In this document: positions 7,967-16,184 of the stretch, piece by piece
Numbering within the stretch: position 1 is the stretch's first letter
Layout of the letters: each line of letters opens with the position of its first letter
Assembly: GCF_026240945.1 (NCBI RefSeq)
Contig: NZ_JAPFPY010000025.1
Location: 1-64,000 of the forward strand
Source of the DNA: Mycolicibacterium sp. J2
GTDB lineage: Bacteria; Actinomycetota; Actinomycetes; Mycobacteriales; Mycobacteriaceae
Reading direction: 5' to 3'
DNA: 64,000 bases
The notes under the pieces: generated by a model
What the model was told of the DNA's origin: nothing
Seen by the model: the letters and a program-made list of their open reading frames with translations, nothing else
The model's database searches: none
Translations under genes and position numbers: made by a program

Positions 7967-9168
7967 GCCACCGTGCCCGCCTCGGTGAGGGTGGCGATCT
8001 CGTCGGCACCGAGCCCCAACGCCTCGGCGAGCACCTGCGCGGTGTGGTCCCCGAGGGCGGGGGCCGGGACCGCGGGCGGATAGACACCGTTGACGGCGAT
8101 CGGCAGTCCGGGCGCCAGATAGCTGCCGATACGTGGTTGATCCACCGTGGTGAACAACGGGTTGGCGGTCACCTTGGGGTCGGCGGCGGCCTCGGCGAAA
8201 CTGCGGTAGCGCTCCCACAGGATCGAGGTGTCCGACAGCGCGGCGGTGATCTCCTCGGCGGTGTGCGCGCTGAACCACGGCGTGAACAGCCCGGTCAGCG
8301 CGTCCCGGTGGCGGTAGCGCTGTCCCTCGTCGGTGAAATCTGCTCCCAGCGATTCGGCAAGGGCGGCAACGGCTGTGGTGTTGCCGGTGATGTCGGCCAA
8401 GTCCCGGAAATGCCGGCCGGTCAGCGCGACGATCATGAAGGAGGCACCGTCGGCGCTGGCGAACTGCTGGCCGTACTGGCCGTAGATCGAGTTGCCGATC
8501 CGGGGCCGGTCGGTGCCGTTGACCATCACCTCGGTCAGGAAACTCAGGTTTCCTGCGGTGGCCAGCGCGACATTTTCCAGCGGAATCGAGACCTGTTGCC
8601 CCTGCCCGGTGCTGTCGCGGTGCCGCAGCGCGGCGGTGACGGCCAGCGCCGCGTACAGGCCGCAGGCGACATCCCAGGCCGGCAGCACGTGGTTGACCGG
8701 TCCGTCGAGCCCTTCCGGCCCGGTCACCAAGGGGAACCCCAACCCGGCATTGACGGTGTAGTCCACCCCCGTCCCACCGTCGGCCCGGCCGGAAATCTCC
8801 ACGTGGATCAGATCGGGCCGCCGCGCCGTCAACGCCTCATACGAATGCCATTGCCGCCCAGCAACATTGGTGATCAGAATGCCTGCGTCGGCGATCAGCC
8901 GGCAGACCAGCTGCTGACCGTGCTCGGAGCGCATGTCCACCGCCACCGACCGCTTGCCCTTGTTCAGGCCGGCCCAGTAGATGCTGTCACCCGCCGCAGT
9001 CACCGGCCACCGGTGATAGTCGGCCGCCCCGCCCACCGGATCGACGCGGATCACCTCGGCACCCAGCTGGGCCAGGGTCATACCGGCCAGCGGAACGGCG
9101 ACGAAGCTGGAGATCTCGATGATGCGGACACCGGACAGCGGCCGGGCGGGCTGGGGTGCGTCGGTCAC
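7963..9168 (-). CDS. Class III CoA transferase (CaiB/BaiF family)
   Basis: A 401-residue class III CoA transferase; these enzymes move CoA between carboxylic acids, or isomerise within one acyl-CoA, via an aspartyl intermediate. The family hallmarks are 'LSGVRIIEISSFVAVPLAGMTLAQLGAEVIRVD' (shortened: IEISSFVAVPLAGM...GAEVIRVDP) at the N-terminus, 'LNKGKRSVAVD', and 'GQGQQVSIPL' in the middle. Some features (short 'YHRWP', 'NKGKRSV') recall mesaconyl-CoA C1-C4 transferases, but the substrate cannot be fixed from sequence. The GTG start follows 'GGGTGACC'. It is followed by the coupled thioesterase, suggesting a small acyl-CoA pathway. Confidence 0.82.
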   Translation of the reverse strand: MTDAPQPARPLSGVRIIEISSFVAVPLAGMTLAQLGAEVIRVDPVGGAADYHRWPVTAAGDSIYWAGLNKGKRSVAVDMRSEHGQQLVCRLIADAGILITNVAGRQWHSYEALTARRPDLIHVEISGRADGGTGVDYTVNAGLGFPLVTGPEGLDGPVNHVLPAWDVACGLYAALAVTAALRHRDSTGQGQQVSIPLENVALATAGNLSFLTEVMVNGTDRPRIGNSIYGQYGQQFASADGASFMIVALTGRHFRDLADITGNTTAVAALAESLGADFTDEGQRYRHRDALTGLFTPWFSAHTAEEITAALSDTSILWERYRSFAEAAADPKVTANPLFTTVDQPRIGSYLAPGLPIAVNGVYPPAVPAPALGDHTAQVLAEALGLGADEIATLTEAGTVA

Positions 9169-9230
9169 CCGCCCACGATAGGCAGGTCCGTCCCGCGCTG
9201 ATGCGCTCGCCCTGCCATGGCGACACAGGC

Positions 9231-9236
9231 TAGTTT
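9231..9236 (+). promoter_or_regulatory. -10 element for leaderless dienelactone hydrolase gene
   Basis: TAGTTT fits TANNNT and ends 6 bases before the GTG at 9243. Mycobacterial leaderless transcripts start about 6-8 bases after the -10, so this supports translation from 9243. Confidence 0.5.
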
Positions 9237-9242
9237 GTGGGT

Positions 9243-9938
9243 GTGGCCCCGATCACGCTCGACACCCCCGCCGGTCCGATCGACGCACTCCTGGACACCC
9301 CGTCCGGTACCGGGCCATGGCCGGGGGTGGTCGTGGTGCACGACGCCGTCGGCTACCGGCCCGACAACGAGGCGGTGTCGCGACGCATCGCCGACGCCGG
9401 GTACCTGGCGCTCACACCGAACCTGTACGCCAGGGGCGGCCGGGCGCGCTGCATCACCCGGGTGATGCGCGAAGCGCTGACCCAGCGCGGCCGATCACTC
9501 GATGACATCCTGGCCGCCCGCGATCACCTGCTGAACCTGCCGGAATGCACGGGAACGGTCGGGATCGCGGGCTTCTGCATGGGCGGCCAGTTCGCGCTCA
9601 TTCTGTCTCCCAAAGGATTCGGTGCGGCGGCACCGTTCTACGGCACGCCCCTGCCGCGCGACCTGGACCACACGCTGGCCGGCGCCTGCCCCATCGTGGC
9701 GAGTTTTGGACGGCGCGATCCGCTCGGAATCGGCGCACCGGAGAAGCTGAGGCGCGCCACCGGTGCCCGCAATATCACCGCCGATATCAAGGTCTATCCG
9801 AAGGCCGGGCACAGCTTCGCCAATCAGCTGCCCGCACAGCCGCTGCTGCGGGTCACCGGGTTCGGATACGACGAGGCCGCCACCGCGGACGCCTGGTCGC
9901 GGGTGTTCGCCTTCTTCGACGAGCACCTGCGTACCTAG
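9243..9938 (+). CDS. Dienelactone hydrolase family protein
   Basis: A 231-residue alpha/beta hydrolase of the dienelactone hydrolase family. The nucleophile is the Cys of 'GIAGFCMGGQ'; the acid and base are likely Asp in 'GRRDPLG' and His in 'KAGHSFAN'. The N-terminal 'GPWPGVVVVHDAVGY' is the usual oxyanion region. Classical members open enol-lactones in chlorocatechol breakdown, but most mycobacterial members have no known substrate. I prefer GTG 9243 because a TANNNT hexamer ends exactly 6 bases upstream; GTG 9237 is possible. It converges with the DUF2469-rnhB-lepB operon and has no operon partner. Confidence 0.83.
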   Translation: MAPITLDTPAGPIDALLDTPSGTGPWPGVVVVHDAVGYRPDNEAVSRRIADAGYLALTPNLYARGGRARCITRVMREALTQRGRSLDDILAARDHLLNLPECTGTVGIAGFCMGGQFALILSPKGFGAAAPFYGTPLPRDLDHTLAGACPIVASFGRRDPLGIGAPEKLRRATGARNITADIKVYPKAGHSFANQLPAQPLLRVTGFGYDEAATADAWSRVFAFFDEHLRT

Positions 9939-9954
9939 CGACCACCGGCCCGCG

Positions 9955-10260
9955 TCAGTCCGGCAGCCGCAGCTCGGGCTTCTCGACCTCTTCGATGTTC
10001 ACGTCCTTGAACGTGATGACCCGCACCTGTTTGACGAACCGCGCCGGCCGGTACATGTCCCACACCCAGGCATCGGCGAGCCGCAGCTCGAAGTAGACCT
10101 CCCCGTCGGCGTTGCGCGGCACCAGCTCCACACTGTTGGCCAGGTAGAACCGGCGCTCGGTCTCCACGACATAGCTGAACTGGCCGACGATGTCCTTGTA
10201 CTCGCGATACAGCGAGAGCTCCATCTCGGTTTCGTACTTCTCGAGATCCTCGGCACTCAT
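9955..10260 (-). CDS. DUF2469 family protein (Rv2901c-like)
   Basis: A 101-residue actinobacterial protein of unknown function. It begins 'MSAEDLEKYETEMELSLYREYKDIV', the strongly conserved start of the family, and ends in acidic/hydrophobic strands ('VITFKDVNIEEVEKPELRLPD'; key residues ITFKDVN). No membrane span. The ATG overlaps the RNase HII stop by 4 bp (ATGA), and the order lepB-rnhB-DUF2469 is the one I know from mycobacteria. Co-translation with rnhB suggests a link to genome maintenance, but nothing in the sequence proves it. Confidence 0.9.
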   Translation of the reverse strand: MSAEDLEKYETEMELSLYREYKDIVGQFSYVVETERRFYLANSVELVPRNADGEVYFELRLADAWVWDMYRPARFVKQVRVITFKDVNIEEVEKPELRLPD

Positions 10261-10976
10261 CTGCTCTGCTGTCCTTCGTCTAGGTTGGGCTCCATCATTC
10301 CGCACGCCGTGGCGTCGCGTCGCACCGATCCGGCAACCCGCGCGATGTTGACGAACGAAAACCGGTGCTGGCTGCACGGGCCGAGCCGCTCCAAGGCGGC
10401 CGTGTGGCCCGGCGTGCCGTAGCCCTTGTGCTCGGCGAAACCATATCCGGGGTGCTCACTGTCCATGCTGACCATCAGGCGATCGCGGCTGACCTTGGCC
10501 AACACGCTCGCCGCGGCGATACACGCGGCGGCGGCGTCACCGCCGATCACCGGCAGCGACGGCACCGTCAGACCGGGCACCCGAAACCCGTCGGAGAGCA
10601 CATAGCCAGGCCGGACGGGCAGACCGGCGACCGCGCGGCGCATGCCCTCGATGTTCGCGTGGTGCACGCCGCGCCGGTCCACCTCGGTCGATTCGATGAT
10701 CACCACGTGATAGGCCACCGCGTAGCGACGGATCAGCGGGAACAGCCGTTCCCGCTCGGCTTCGGTGAGTTTCTTCGAATCGTCGAGCGCGGCCAGGCTG
10801 GACAGCCGGTTGGGGCCCAGCACGCAGGCCGCCACCACCAGCGGGCCGGCGCAGGCGCCGCGTCCCACCTCGTCGACACCCGCGACAGGTCCGAGCCCGC
10901 TGCGATAGAGCGCGGACTCCAGGGTGCGCAGACCGGATTTGCGGATCACGGTCCGCGGTGGCCAGCTCGCCGCCAA
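10257..10976 (-). CDS. rnhB: Ribonuclease HII
   Basis: Cuts RNA in RNA/DNA hybrids and single ribonucleotides embedded in DNA. The 239-residue product has the type 2 RNase H signature 'GVDEVGRGACAGPLV' with metal ligands D35 and E36, the later acidic residue in 'LSDGF', and 'AAASVLAKVSRD'. I chose the TTG at 10976: it gives the expected N-terminus 'MAASWPPRTVIRKSGLRTLE' and follows an AGGAG site at 8-base spacing. It starts 11 bases after the lepB stop, in the same operon. Confidence 0.93.
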   Translation of the reverse strand: MAASWPPRTVIRKSGLRTLESALYRSGLGPVAGVDEVGRGACAGPLVVAACVLGPNRLSSLAALDDSKKLTEAERERLFPLIRRYAVAYHVVIIESTEVDRRGVHHANIEGMRRAVAGLPVRPGYVLSDGFRVPGLTVPSLPVIGGDAAAACIAAASVLAKVSRDRLMVSMDSEHPGYGFAEHKGYGTPGHTAALERLGPCSQHRFSFVNIARVAGSVRRDATACGMMEPNLDEGQQSR

Positions 10977-10987
10977 CGCCAGGACTC

Positions 10988-11833
10988 CTAGGATGCGGGC
11001 GCCGTCTGCGGGTTCACGCTGTCCACGCCGCCCCACCGGGACGGCGGCCACGCGATGAACCGGGCCTTACCGATGACATTGTCCACCGGTACGGTGCCGG
11101 GCACCGGATCGCCCGTGCACAGCAGCCCCTTCTGCGCGTCGGCAGGCAGGTTGGCGCAGTGCGCGCGGGAATCCGCCGAATGGGTGCGGTTGTCCCCCAT
11201 CACCCACAACCGTCCCTCGGGGACCTTCACGGGACCGAACTCATTGCCGAGGCAGGGGTAGACGTTGGTGTCAGCCATCATCGTCGTCGGATCCAGATAC
11301 GGCTCGTTGAGCTTCTTGCCGTCGACCGTCAGGCCGGTTGCCGCGCGGCATTCCACCGTCTGGCCGCCCACCGCGATGACCCGCTTGACCAAGTCGTTCT
11401 CATCCGGCGGTACGAAACCGACGAAGGACAGCGCGTTCTGCGCGAAACGGATCACCGGGTTGTCCGAACGGATCGACTTGTAACCGATGTTCCAGTTGGG
11501 CGGGCCCTTGAAGACGACCACGTCACCCGGCTCGGGCTTGGAGAAGTCGTAGGTCAGCTTGTCGACCATGATCCGGTCGCCCACACAACCGGCGCAGCCG
11601 TGCAGGGTGGGTTCCATCGATTCCGACGGGATCAGGTACGGCCGCGCCACGAAGGTCAGCACCACGTAGTACATGACCAACGCGATGGTGACGAGGATGA
11701 CCCCTTCACGCAGTGCACCCGATTTGCGTTTGGGCTCGTCGGTTTCCTGGTCCTCGACGGTGTCGGTGACGGAATCCTCGATATTCGAATCCGACCCGTC
11801 GGCGGCCGCCGTACCTTCTTTGTCCTCGGTCAC
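10988..11833 (-). CDS. lepB: Signal peptidase I
   Basis: Membrane-bound type I signal peptidase, which cleaves signal peptides from exported proteins. The 281-residue product has an acidic cytoplasmic N-terminus (about 35 residues), one membrane span (about 43-63), catalytic Ser72 in 'IPSESMEPT' and the general-base Lys in 'DLVKRVIAVGG'. 'VMGDNRTHSADSR' and 'GKARFIAWPP' complete the S26 pattern. The GTG at 11833 is the best in-frame start after the rplS stop; no clear ribosome site precedes it, so coupling to rplS is possible. The genes rplS-lepB-rnhB-DUF2469 run together. Confidence 0.92.
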   Translation of the reverse strand: MTEDKEGTAAADGSDSNIEDSVTDTVEDQETDEPKRKSGALREGVILVTIALVMYYVVLTFVARPYLIPSESMEPTLHGCAGCVGDRIMVDKLTYDFSKPEPGDVVVFKGPPNWNIGYKSIRSDNPVIRFAQNALSFVGFVPPDENDLVKRVIAVGGQTVECRAATGLTVDGKKLNEPYLDPTTMMADTNVYPCLGNEFGPVKVPEGRLWVMGDNRTHSADSRAHCANLPADAQKGLLCTGDPVPGTVPVDNVIGKARFIAWPPSRWGGVDSVNPQTAPAS

Positions 11834-11888
11834 GGCATCAGGGTAATCAGCATTGCTGACCGTTCCGGCAGGCGTGCCGGAACCAGCG

Positions 11889-12230
<342 letters not shown>

Positions 12231-12606
12231 CGGTGACACTTCCTTGCTAGTAAGCGGCTCCTGCGGGACCGCGCAGTGCGCGGCCGAGCCGAGGTATTCG
12301 GGCTTATCGGGTTCTGCGTCACGCAGCAGGCTTCACCCATTCGGCGAGGCCGTGCGCAGACAACTGCTCAATTGTGCCAGATGGTGTTCATCCGACGAAA
12401 TCGGCACATCGGGCCGCAAAACACCACCGCGTCAGGCGCGCGACAACGGTGGTCAACCGTTAGGCTACACACGGGTCAGCGCCACCTGCCAGGACCGCGT
12501 CGAGCCTCGGGTGCGGCGGCCGACTCAAGGGTTCACACAGCGTGTTGTCCTGCTGTCGACCAGGCTAATTGCACAGACCATTGACAGGTATGCCAGGAGG
12601 AGAGCT
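12231..12606. other. Divergent intergenic region between rplS and lppW
   Basis: 376 bases with no credible gene. For rplS it holds a shared promoter-like motif (12371-12381, minus strand) and a leader containing the perfect hairpin CCGCGC-AGT-GCGCGG (12269-12283) and a smaller one read as CTGCGT-GACGCAG. For lppW on the plus strand TAGGCT (12461-12466) fits a -10, which would give a leader of about 135 bases. No known riboswitch was recognised. Confidence 0.55.
12371..12381 (-). promoter_or_regulatory. Candidate promoter motif of rplS
   Basis: On the minus strand TCTGGCACAAT lies about 140 bases upstream of the rplS start. The same 11-mer lies about 135 bases upstream of rpsP (15661-15671). 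CACAAT with an upstream TG could be an extended -10. It is a match by eye without an obvious -35. Confidence 0.4.
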
Positions 12607-13551
12607 ATGCGGGCGCGGCCGTCGAAGCTCATGACGGTGGCCGCGACGGTGCTGTGCACCGGGGTGCTGGTCTCGGGCTGCGAGGCCAAGGTCTACGGAA
12701 CCCCGCCCCCACCGCCGGAGTCGCCACAGCTGACCGTCATCGCGCCGCTGGGGAATTCCGCGCCGCTGCCCGAGGCGCCGCCCGACCAGCCGGCCGCAGC
12801 CTTCCAGGGCCTGGACAGCCGTATCCGGCAGGCCGTCGCCACCGCGTCCGCGCAGGGCGCGGATATCAACCTGGCGATCCTGGACCGCAACACCGGTCAG
12901 CTGGTCACCAGCGGCGCCATCGACACCATCGCCATCGCCTCGGTGGTGAAACTCTTCATCGCCGACGACCTGCTGCTGCAGGAGGCTCAGGGCCAGACCA
13001 CGCTGAGCCCCGACGACCGCAGGATGCTCGATGTCATGCTGCGCTCCAGCGACGACAGCGCCGCCGAGGTGTTCTGGAATCGCAGCGGCGGTAGCGCCAT
13101 CGTGAACCGGGTCGTCAGCCGCTATGGATTGACCTCGACGAATCCCCCCGGCAATGGCCGCTGGTACAACACCACCAGTACGGTGACCGACCTGGTGCAC
13201 TACTACGACATGCTGCTCTCCGGCAAAGGCGGGTTGCCCGCTGCCGACGCCAGCATCATCCTGGCCGATCTCGCCGAGTCCACCCCGACCGCACCCGACG
13301 GGATGGTGCCCGGCGGGGTCTATCCGCAACGCTTCGGCATCCCGGAGGGGTTGTACGCCGAACCCGTTGCGGTCAAACAGGGTTGGATGTGCTGCGTCGG
13401 TGCGGACTGGATGCACCTGTCCACCGGCGTGGTGGGCCCGGACCGGCGCTATGTGATGGCGATCAGCTCCATGCAACCCGCCGACGCGGACGAGGCGCGC
13501 CAGACCATCACCGCCGCCGTGTCGACGATCTTCCCCGGCGGGCGCATCTAG
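12607..13551 (+). CDS. lppW: LppW-like lipoprotein with serine beta-lactamase-type fold
   Basis: A 314-residue exported lipoprotein. The signal ends in lipobox 'LVSGC' (Cys25), followed by a Pro-rich linker. The body carries the three class A penicilloyl-serine transferase motifs in order: S111-V-V-K114 (SxxK), 'SSDDSAAE' (in place of SDN), and 'KQGW' (in place of KTG). Motif 3 is degenerate, so activity against beta-lactams cannot be assumed; it may be a peptidoglycan-related hydrolase or an inactive homologue. The ATG follows AGGAGAG. It sits between rplS and trmD as does Rv2905 (lppW), and its end overlaps trmD by 4 bp, converging. Confidence 0.85.
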   Translation: MRARPSKLMTVAATVLCTGVLVSGCEAKVYGTPPPPPESPQLTVIAPLGNSAPLPEAPPDQPAAAFQGLDSRIRQAVATASAQGADINLAILDRNTGQLVTSGAIDTIAIASVVKLFIADDLLLQEAQGQTTLSPDDRRMLDVMLRSSDDSAAEVFWNRSGGSAIVNRVVSRYGLTSTNPPGNGRWYNTTSTVTDLVHYYDMLLSGKGGLPAADASIILADLAESTPTAPDGMVPGGVYPQRFGIPEGLYAEPVAVKQGWMCCVGADWMHLSTGVVGPDRRYVMAISSMQPADADEARQTITAAVSTIFPGGRI

Positions 13552-14261
13552 CCATTCCCCCCGTCGCTTCGCTCGCCCGCAAGCAGGTCGGGCCGGCGTT
13601 CCCGGGTGCGCTGCAGCGATTGCTCGTGCCGCCACGCGGCGATCTTGGCGTGGTCACCCGAGAGCAGTACCGGCGGCACCTCCAGCTCGCGCCACACCTG
13701 CGGGCGGGTGTAGCTGGGCCCCTCCAGGAGGCCCCCTTGGTGCGCTGAGTGCGAATCCTCTTGGTGCGATTGCGGATTGCCGAGCACATCGGGCAGCAGA
13801 CGCACCACGGCCTCCACCATGACCAGCACCGCGGCCTCGCCGCCGGCCAGCACGTAGTCACCGATGGAGACCTCTTCCACCCGCATCCGGCGGGCGGCGT
13901 CCTCCGCGACGCGCTGATCGATCCCCTCGTAGCGACCACAGGCGAACACCAGATGCGATTCGGCGCTCCAGCGCTGCGCGGTGGCCTGGGTGAACGGCCG
14001 ACCCGCCGGGGTCGGAATCACCAGAAGCGTTTCAGCCGAGCAGATTTCGTCGAGAGCCGCGCCCCAGATCGGCGCCCGCATGACCATGCCGGGACCGCCA
14101 CCGTAGGGCGCGTCGTCCACCGACCTGTGCACATCATGGGTCCAGCGCCGCAGATCGTGCACGCCGAGGTCGAAGATCCCGGTCTCGAGCGCCTTGCCGG
14201 GCAGGGCCTGACGCAGCGGTTCCAGATAGTCGGGGAAGATCGTGACGACGTCGATCCGCAT
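13548..14261 (-). CDS. trmD: tRNA (guanine-N1)-methyltransferase
   Basis: Methylates G37 of tRNAs with S-adenosylmethionine, preventing +1 frameshifting. The 237-residue product has 'MRIDVVTIFPDYLEPL' at the N-terminus, 'DDAPYGGGPGMVM', and the knot motif 'SIGDYVLAGGE' that binds the cofactor. The C-terminal 'GLLEGPSYTRPQVW...VPPVLLSGDH' completes the family. It follows rimM by 5 bases in the rpsP-khpA-rimM-trmD operon. Confidence 0.96.
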   Translation of the reverse strand: MRIDVVTIFPDYLEPLRQALPGKALETGIFDLGVHDLRRWTHDVHRSVDDAPYGGGPGMVMRAPIWGAALDEICSAETLLVIPTPAGRPFTQATAQRWSAESHLVFACGRYEGIDQRVAEDAARRMRVEEVSIGDYVLAGGEAAVLVMVEAVVRLLPDVLGNPQSHQEDSHSAHQGGLLEGPSYTRPQVWRELEVPPVLLSGDHAKIAAWRHEQSLQRTRERRPDLLAGERSDGGNG

Positions 14262-14266
14262 GGGAC

Positions 14267-14791
14267 CTACAGGTCTTCGAGGTTGAGCAGACCGTCGGGG
14301 GGATCGATCTGGACCACCCCGTCCTCCAGCGACACCGCCGTGACGATCGCCGAGACGAACGGCACCAGAATCTCGGCTCCATCAGAGGTCTTGACCGACA
14401 ACAGCTCCCCCGCCGGGGTGTGCAGCACCTCGGCCACGGTCCCGACCGCGGTCCCGTCCACGGTGCGCACCGCCAGCCCTTCGAGCTGATGGTCGTAGAA
14501 CTCGTCGGGGTCCTCGATCGGCGGGAGCTCGTCGGCGTTCACCACGAACAACGTGCCGCGAATCTCGTCGGCGGCGTTGCGGTCGGTGATACCGGCCAGC
14601 CGCACCAGCAGCCGCGCGCCGTGCTCACGCACCGAATCGATGACGAATTCGCGTTGCGGCGCATTGCGTTTGGCACCGCGAAGCCGGGCGCCCGGGGCGA
14701 ACCGGGCGTCCGGATCGTCGGTGCGGACGTCCACGACGACCTCGCCGCTGATGCCGTGGGCCTTCACCACCCGACCGACGACGAGATCCAT
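14267..14791 (-). CDS. rimM: 16S rRNA processing protein RimM
   Basis: Assists 30S head maturation and binds S19. The 174-residue product begins 'MDLVVGRVVKAHGISGEVVVD', has the central 'ADEIRGTLFVV' and ends with the PRC-barrel part 'ILVPFVSAIVTAVSLEDGVVQIDPPDGLL' (key VPFV...IDPPDGL). It lies 21 bases after khpA and 5 bases before trmD, the standard S16 operon order. Confidence 0.95.
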   Translation of the reverse strand: MDLVVGRVVKAHGISGEVVVDVRTDDPDARFAPGARLRGAKRNAPQREFVIDSVREHGARLLVRLAGITDRNAADEIRGTLFVVNADELPPIEDPDEFYDHQLEGLAVRTVDGTAVGTVAEVLHTPAGELLSVKTSDGAEILVPFVSAIVTAVSLEDGVVQIDPPDGLLNLEDL

Positions 14792-14812
14792 GATCGAATC
14801 GACTACTGGCTT

Positions 14813-15055
14813 CTATTGATCCGTGTCGACCACGTCGACGCGGATACCCCGGCCGCCGATCCCGGCGACCAGAGTGCGCAGCGCGGTGGCGGTGCGACCG
14901 CCGCGGCCGATGACCTTCCCCAGATCATCGGGGTGCACGTGCACCTCCACCGTGCGACCGCGACGGTTGGTCACCAGGTCGACCCGGACATCGTCGGGGT
15001 TGTCGACGATCCCGCGAACGAGGTGTTCGACGGCGTCGACGACTACGGAGCTCAT
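14813..15055 (-). CDS. khpA: KH-domain RNA-binding protein KhpA
   Basis: An 80-residue single KH-domain protein that binds RNA, usually with KhpB/Jag. The GxxG loop appears as 'VIGRGGRTATALRTLV'. The N-terminus 'MSSVVVDAVEHLVRGIVDNPDDV' is typical. Its ATG overlaps the rpsP stop by 4 bp (ATGA), so it is translated with S16. It matches Rv2908c in position. Confidence 0.93.
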   Translation of the reverse strand: MSSVVVDAVEHLVRGIVDNPDDVRVDLVTNRRGRTVEVHVHPDDLGKVIGRGGRTATALRTLVAGIGGRGIRVDVVDTDQ

Positions 15056-15525
15056 TCGGCCGCGGGCTCAGCCGCGGCGTCGGTGGCCTCAGCGGCCTCG
15101 GTGGCCTCGCCCTCGGCGGCGTCGTCCTTCTTGGCCGGAGCCTTCTTCTTCTTGAGCTGGGTGGCCTCGCCGGTCGGGGCGTTGTCGGCGGCGGCCAGGG
15201 CCGCGTTGAACAGGTCCAGCTTGGACGGCTTGGGCTCCTTGACCTTCAGCGTGCCCTCGGCGCCCGGCAGGCCCTTGAACTTCTGCCAGTCACCGGTGAT
15301 CTTCAGCAGCGCCAGGACGGGCTCGGTGGGCTGCGCACCGACGCCCAGCCAGTACTGCGCGCGCTCCGAATCGATCTCGATCAGGCTCGGCTCTTCCTTG
15401 GGGTGGTAACGGCCGATGACCTCGATGGCGCGACCGTCGCGGCGGTTGCGCGCGTCGGCGACGGCGATGCGGTACTGGGGATTGCGGATCTTGCCGAGAC
15501 GGGTCAGCTTGATTTTGACAGCCAT
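15052..15525 (-). CDS. rpsP: 30S ribosomal protein S16
   Basis: S16 is an early-assembly protein of the 30S body. The first 80 or so of 157 residues are the conserved domain ('MAVKIKLTRLGKIRNPQYRIAV', 'RRDGRAIEVIGRYHP'). The rest is a mycobacterial extension rich in Ala, Glu and Lys, probably disordered. The ATG follows AGGAGAGAA. A promoter-like motif lies about 135 bases upstream. First gene of rpsP-khpA-rimM-trmD. Confidence 0.96.
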   Translation of the reverse strand: MAVKIKLTRLGKIRNPQYRIAVADARNRRDGRAIEVIGRYHPKEEPSLIEIDSERAQYWLGVGAQPTEPVLALLKITGDWQKFKGLPGAEGTLKVKEPKPSKLDLFNAALAAADNAPTGEATQLKKKKAPAKKDDAAEGEATEAAEATDAAAEPAAE

Positions 15526-15660
15526 GTGAAAGCGTTCTCTCCTGATATTTGCCACGCTGCAATTCGGCGATCTCCGGCGGGATGCCGGGATCCGGTTTTG
15601 CCTTACGTGTGTGACCGGCGCGCAGCGCATCTAACGGGGTCGCGCGACAGACAGCCGCCC

Positions 15661-15671
15661 ATTGTGCCAGA
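15661..15671 (-). promoter_or_regulatory. Candidate promoter motif of rpsP
   Basis: Minus-strand TCTGGCACAAT, identical to the motif upstream of rplS and at nearly the same distance from the start codon. It lies 23 bases below the stop of the upstream SnoaL-like gene, so rpsP has its own promoter here. Matched by eye only. Confidence 0.4.
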
Positions 15672-15692
15672 GCGGGCGCGGCCAGCCCAAAT

Positions 15693-16169
15693 CTAGACAA
15701 TCTTGTCGAAGCACTTCACTTCGACACGGCGGCTCATCCGCCAGCCGTCCCCGGTGCGGACGAACTCGTCCTCGTACCAGAGACCACAGAACAGCACCTG
15801 CGGCTGTTCTGTGGCACCCGTATCCGCCGGCGGGGCAGCTCCGGCGCCCGATGTCGCCGCCGGGGCGGCTCCCAGCACCATCGGGTTGAAGCACAGCGTC
15901 CGGGCGGTCGCGGTGTCCCCGGCCAGCCGGATGTCGACGTTGCCGAGCATGTGCGCGTACGCCGGGAAATTCGGCAACACGTGCGCCAGCCACGCCTTCA
16001 CCTCGGGAAACCGGCCGTCGATCCCACCCATGGCGCGGTAGTCGATATAGGCGTCCGGGGTGAACACCCGATCCAGGTCGTCGAACCGGCGGGTGTCGAT
16101 GGCCGTCGAGTAGGCGATCAGCAGGTCTTGGATTTCCAGGCGGTCAGAGATCTCTTCGATGCTCAGCAC
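15693..16169 (-). CDS. SnoaL-like/NTF2-fold protein
   Basis: A 158-residue protein of the SnoaL-like (NTF2 fold) superfamily, a small cone-shaped pocket used for varied ligands or catalysis. The family pattern is clear: 'ISDRLEIQDLLIAYSTAIDTRRFDDLDRVFTPDAYIDY' (key residues QDLLIAYSTAID...DLDRVFTPDA) and the C-terminal 'GLWYEDEFVRTGDGWRMSRRVEV' (key part FVRTGDGWRMSRR). An Ala/Pro-rich insert lies at about residues 103-118. Start GTG 16169. Position matches Rv2910c upstream of rpsP. No substrate can be proposed. Confidence 0.85.
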   Translation of the reverse strand: MLSIEEISDRLEIQDLLIAYSTAIDTRRFDDLDRVFTPDAYIDYRAMGGIDGRFPEVKAWLAHVLPNFPAYAHMLGNVDIRLAGDTATARTLCFNPMVLGAAPAATSGAGAAPPADTGATEQPQVLFCGLWYEDEFVRTGDGWRMSRRVEVKCFDKIV

Positions 16170-16184
16170 GCCTCGATTGAACCA

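Noticed and set aside
12269..12283. Hairpin CCGCGC-AGT-GCGCGG in the rplS leader as a riboswitch or L19 autoregulatory site
   Set aside because: A six-base stem in GC-rich DNA is common and I could not match it to a known leader family; reported only in the intergenic entry.
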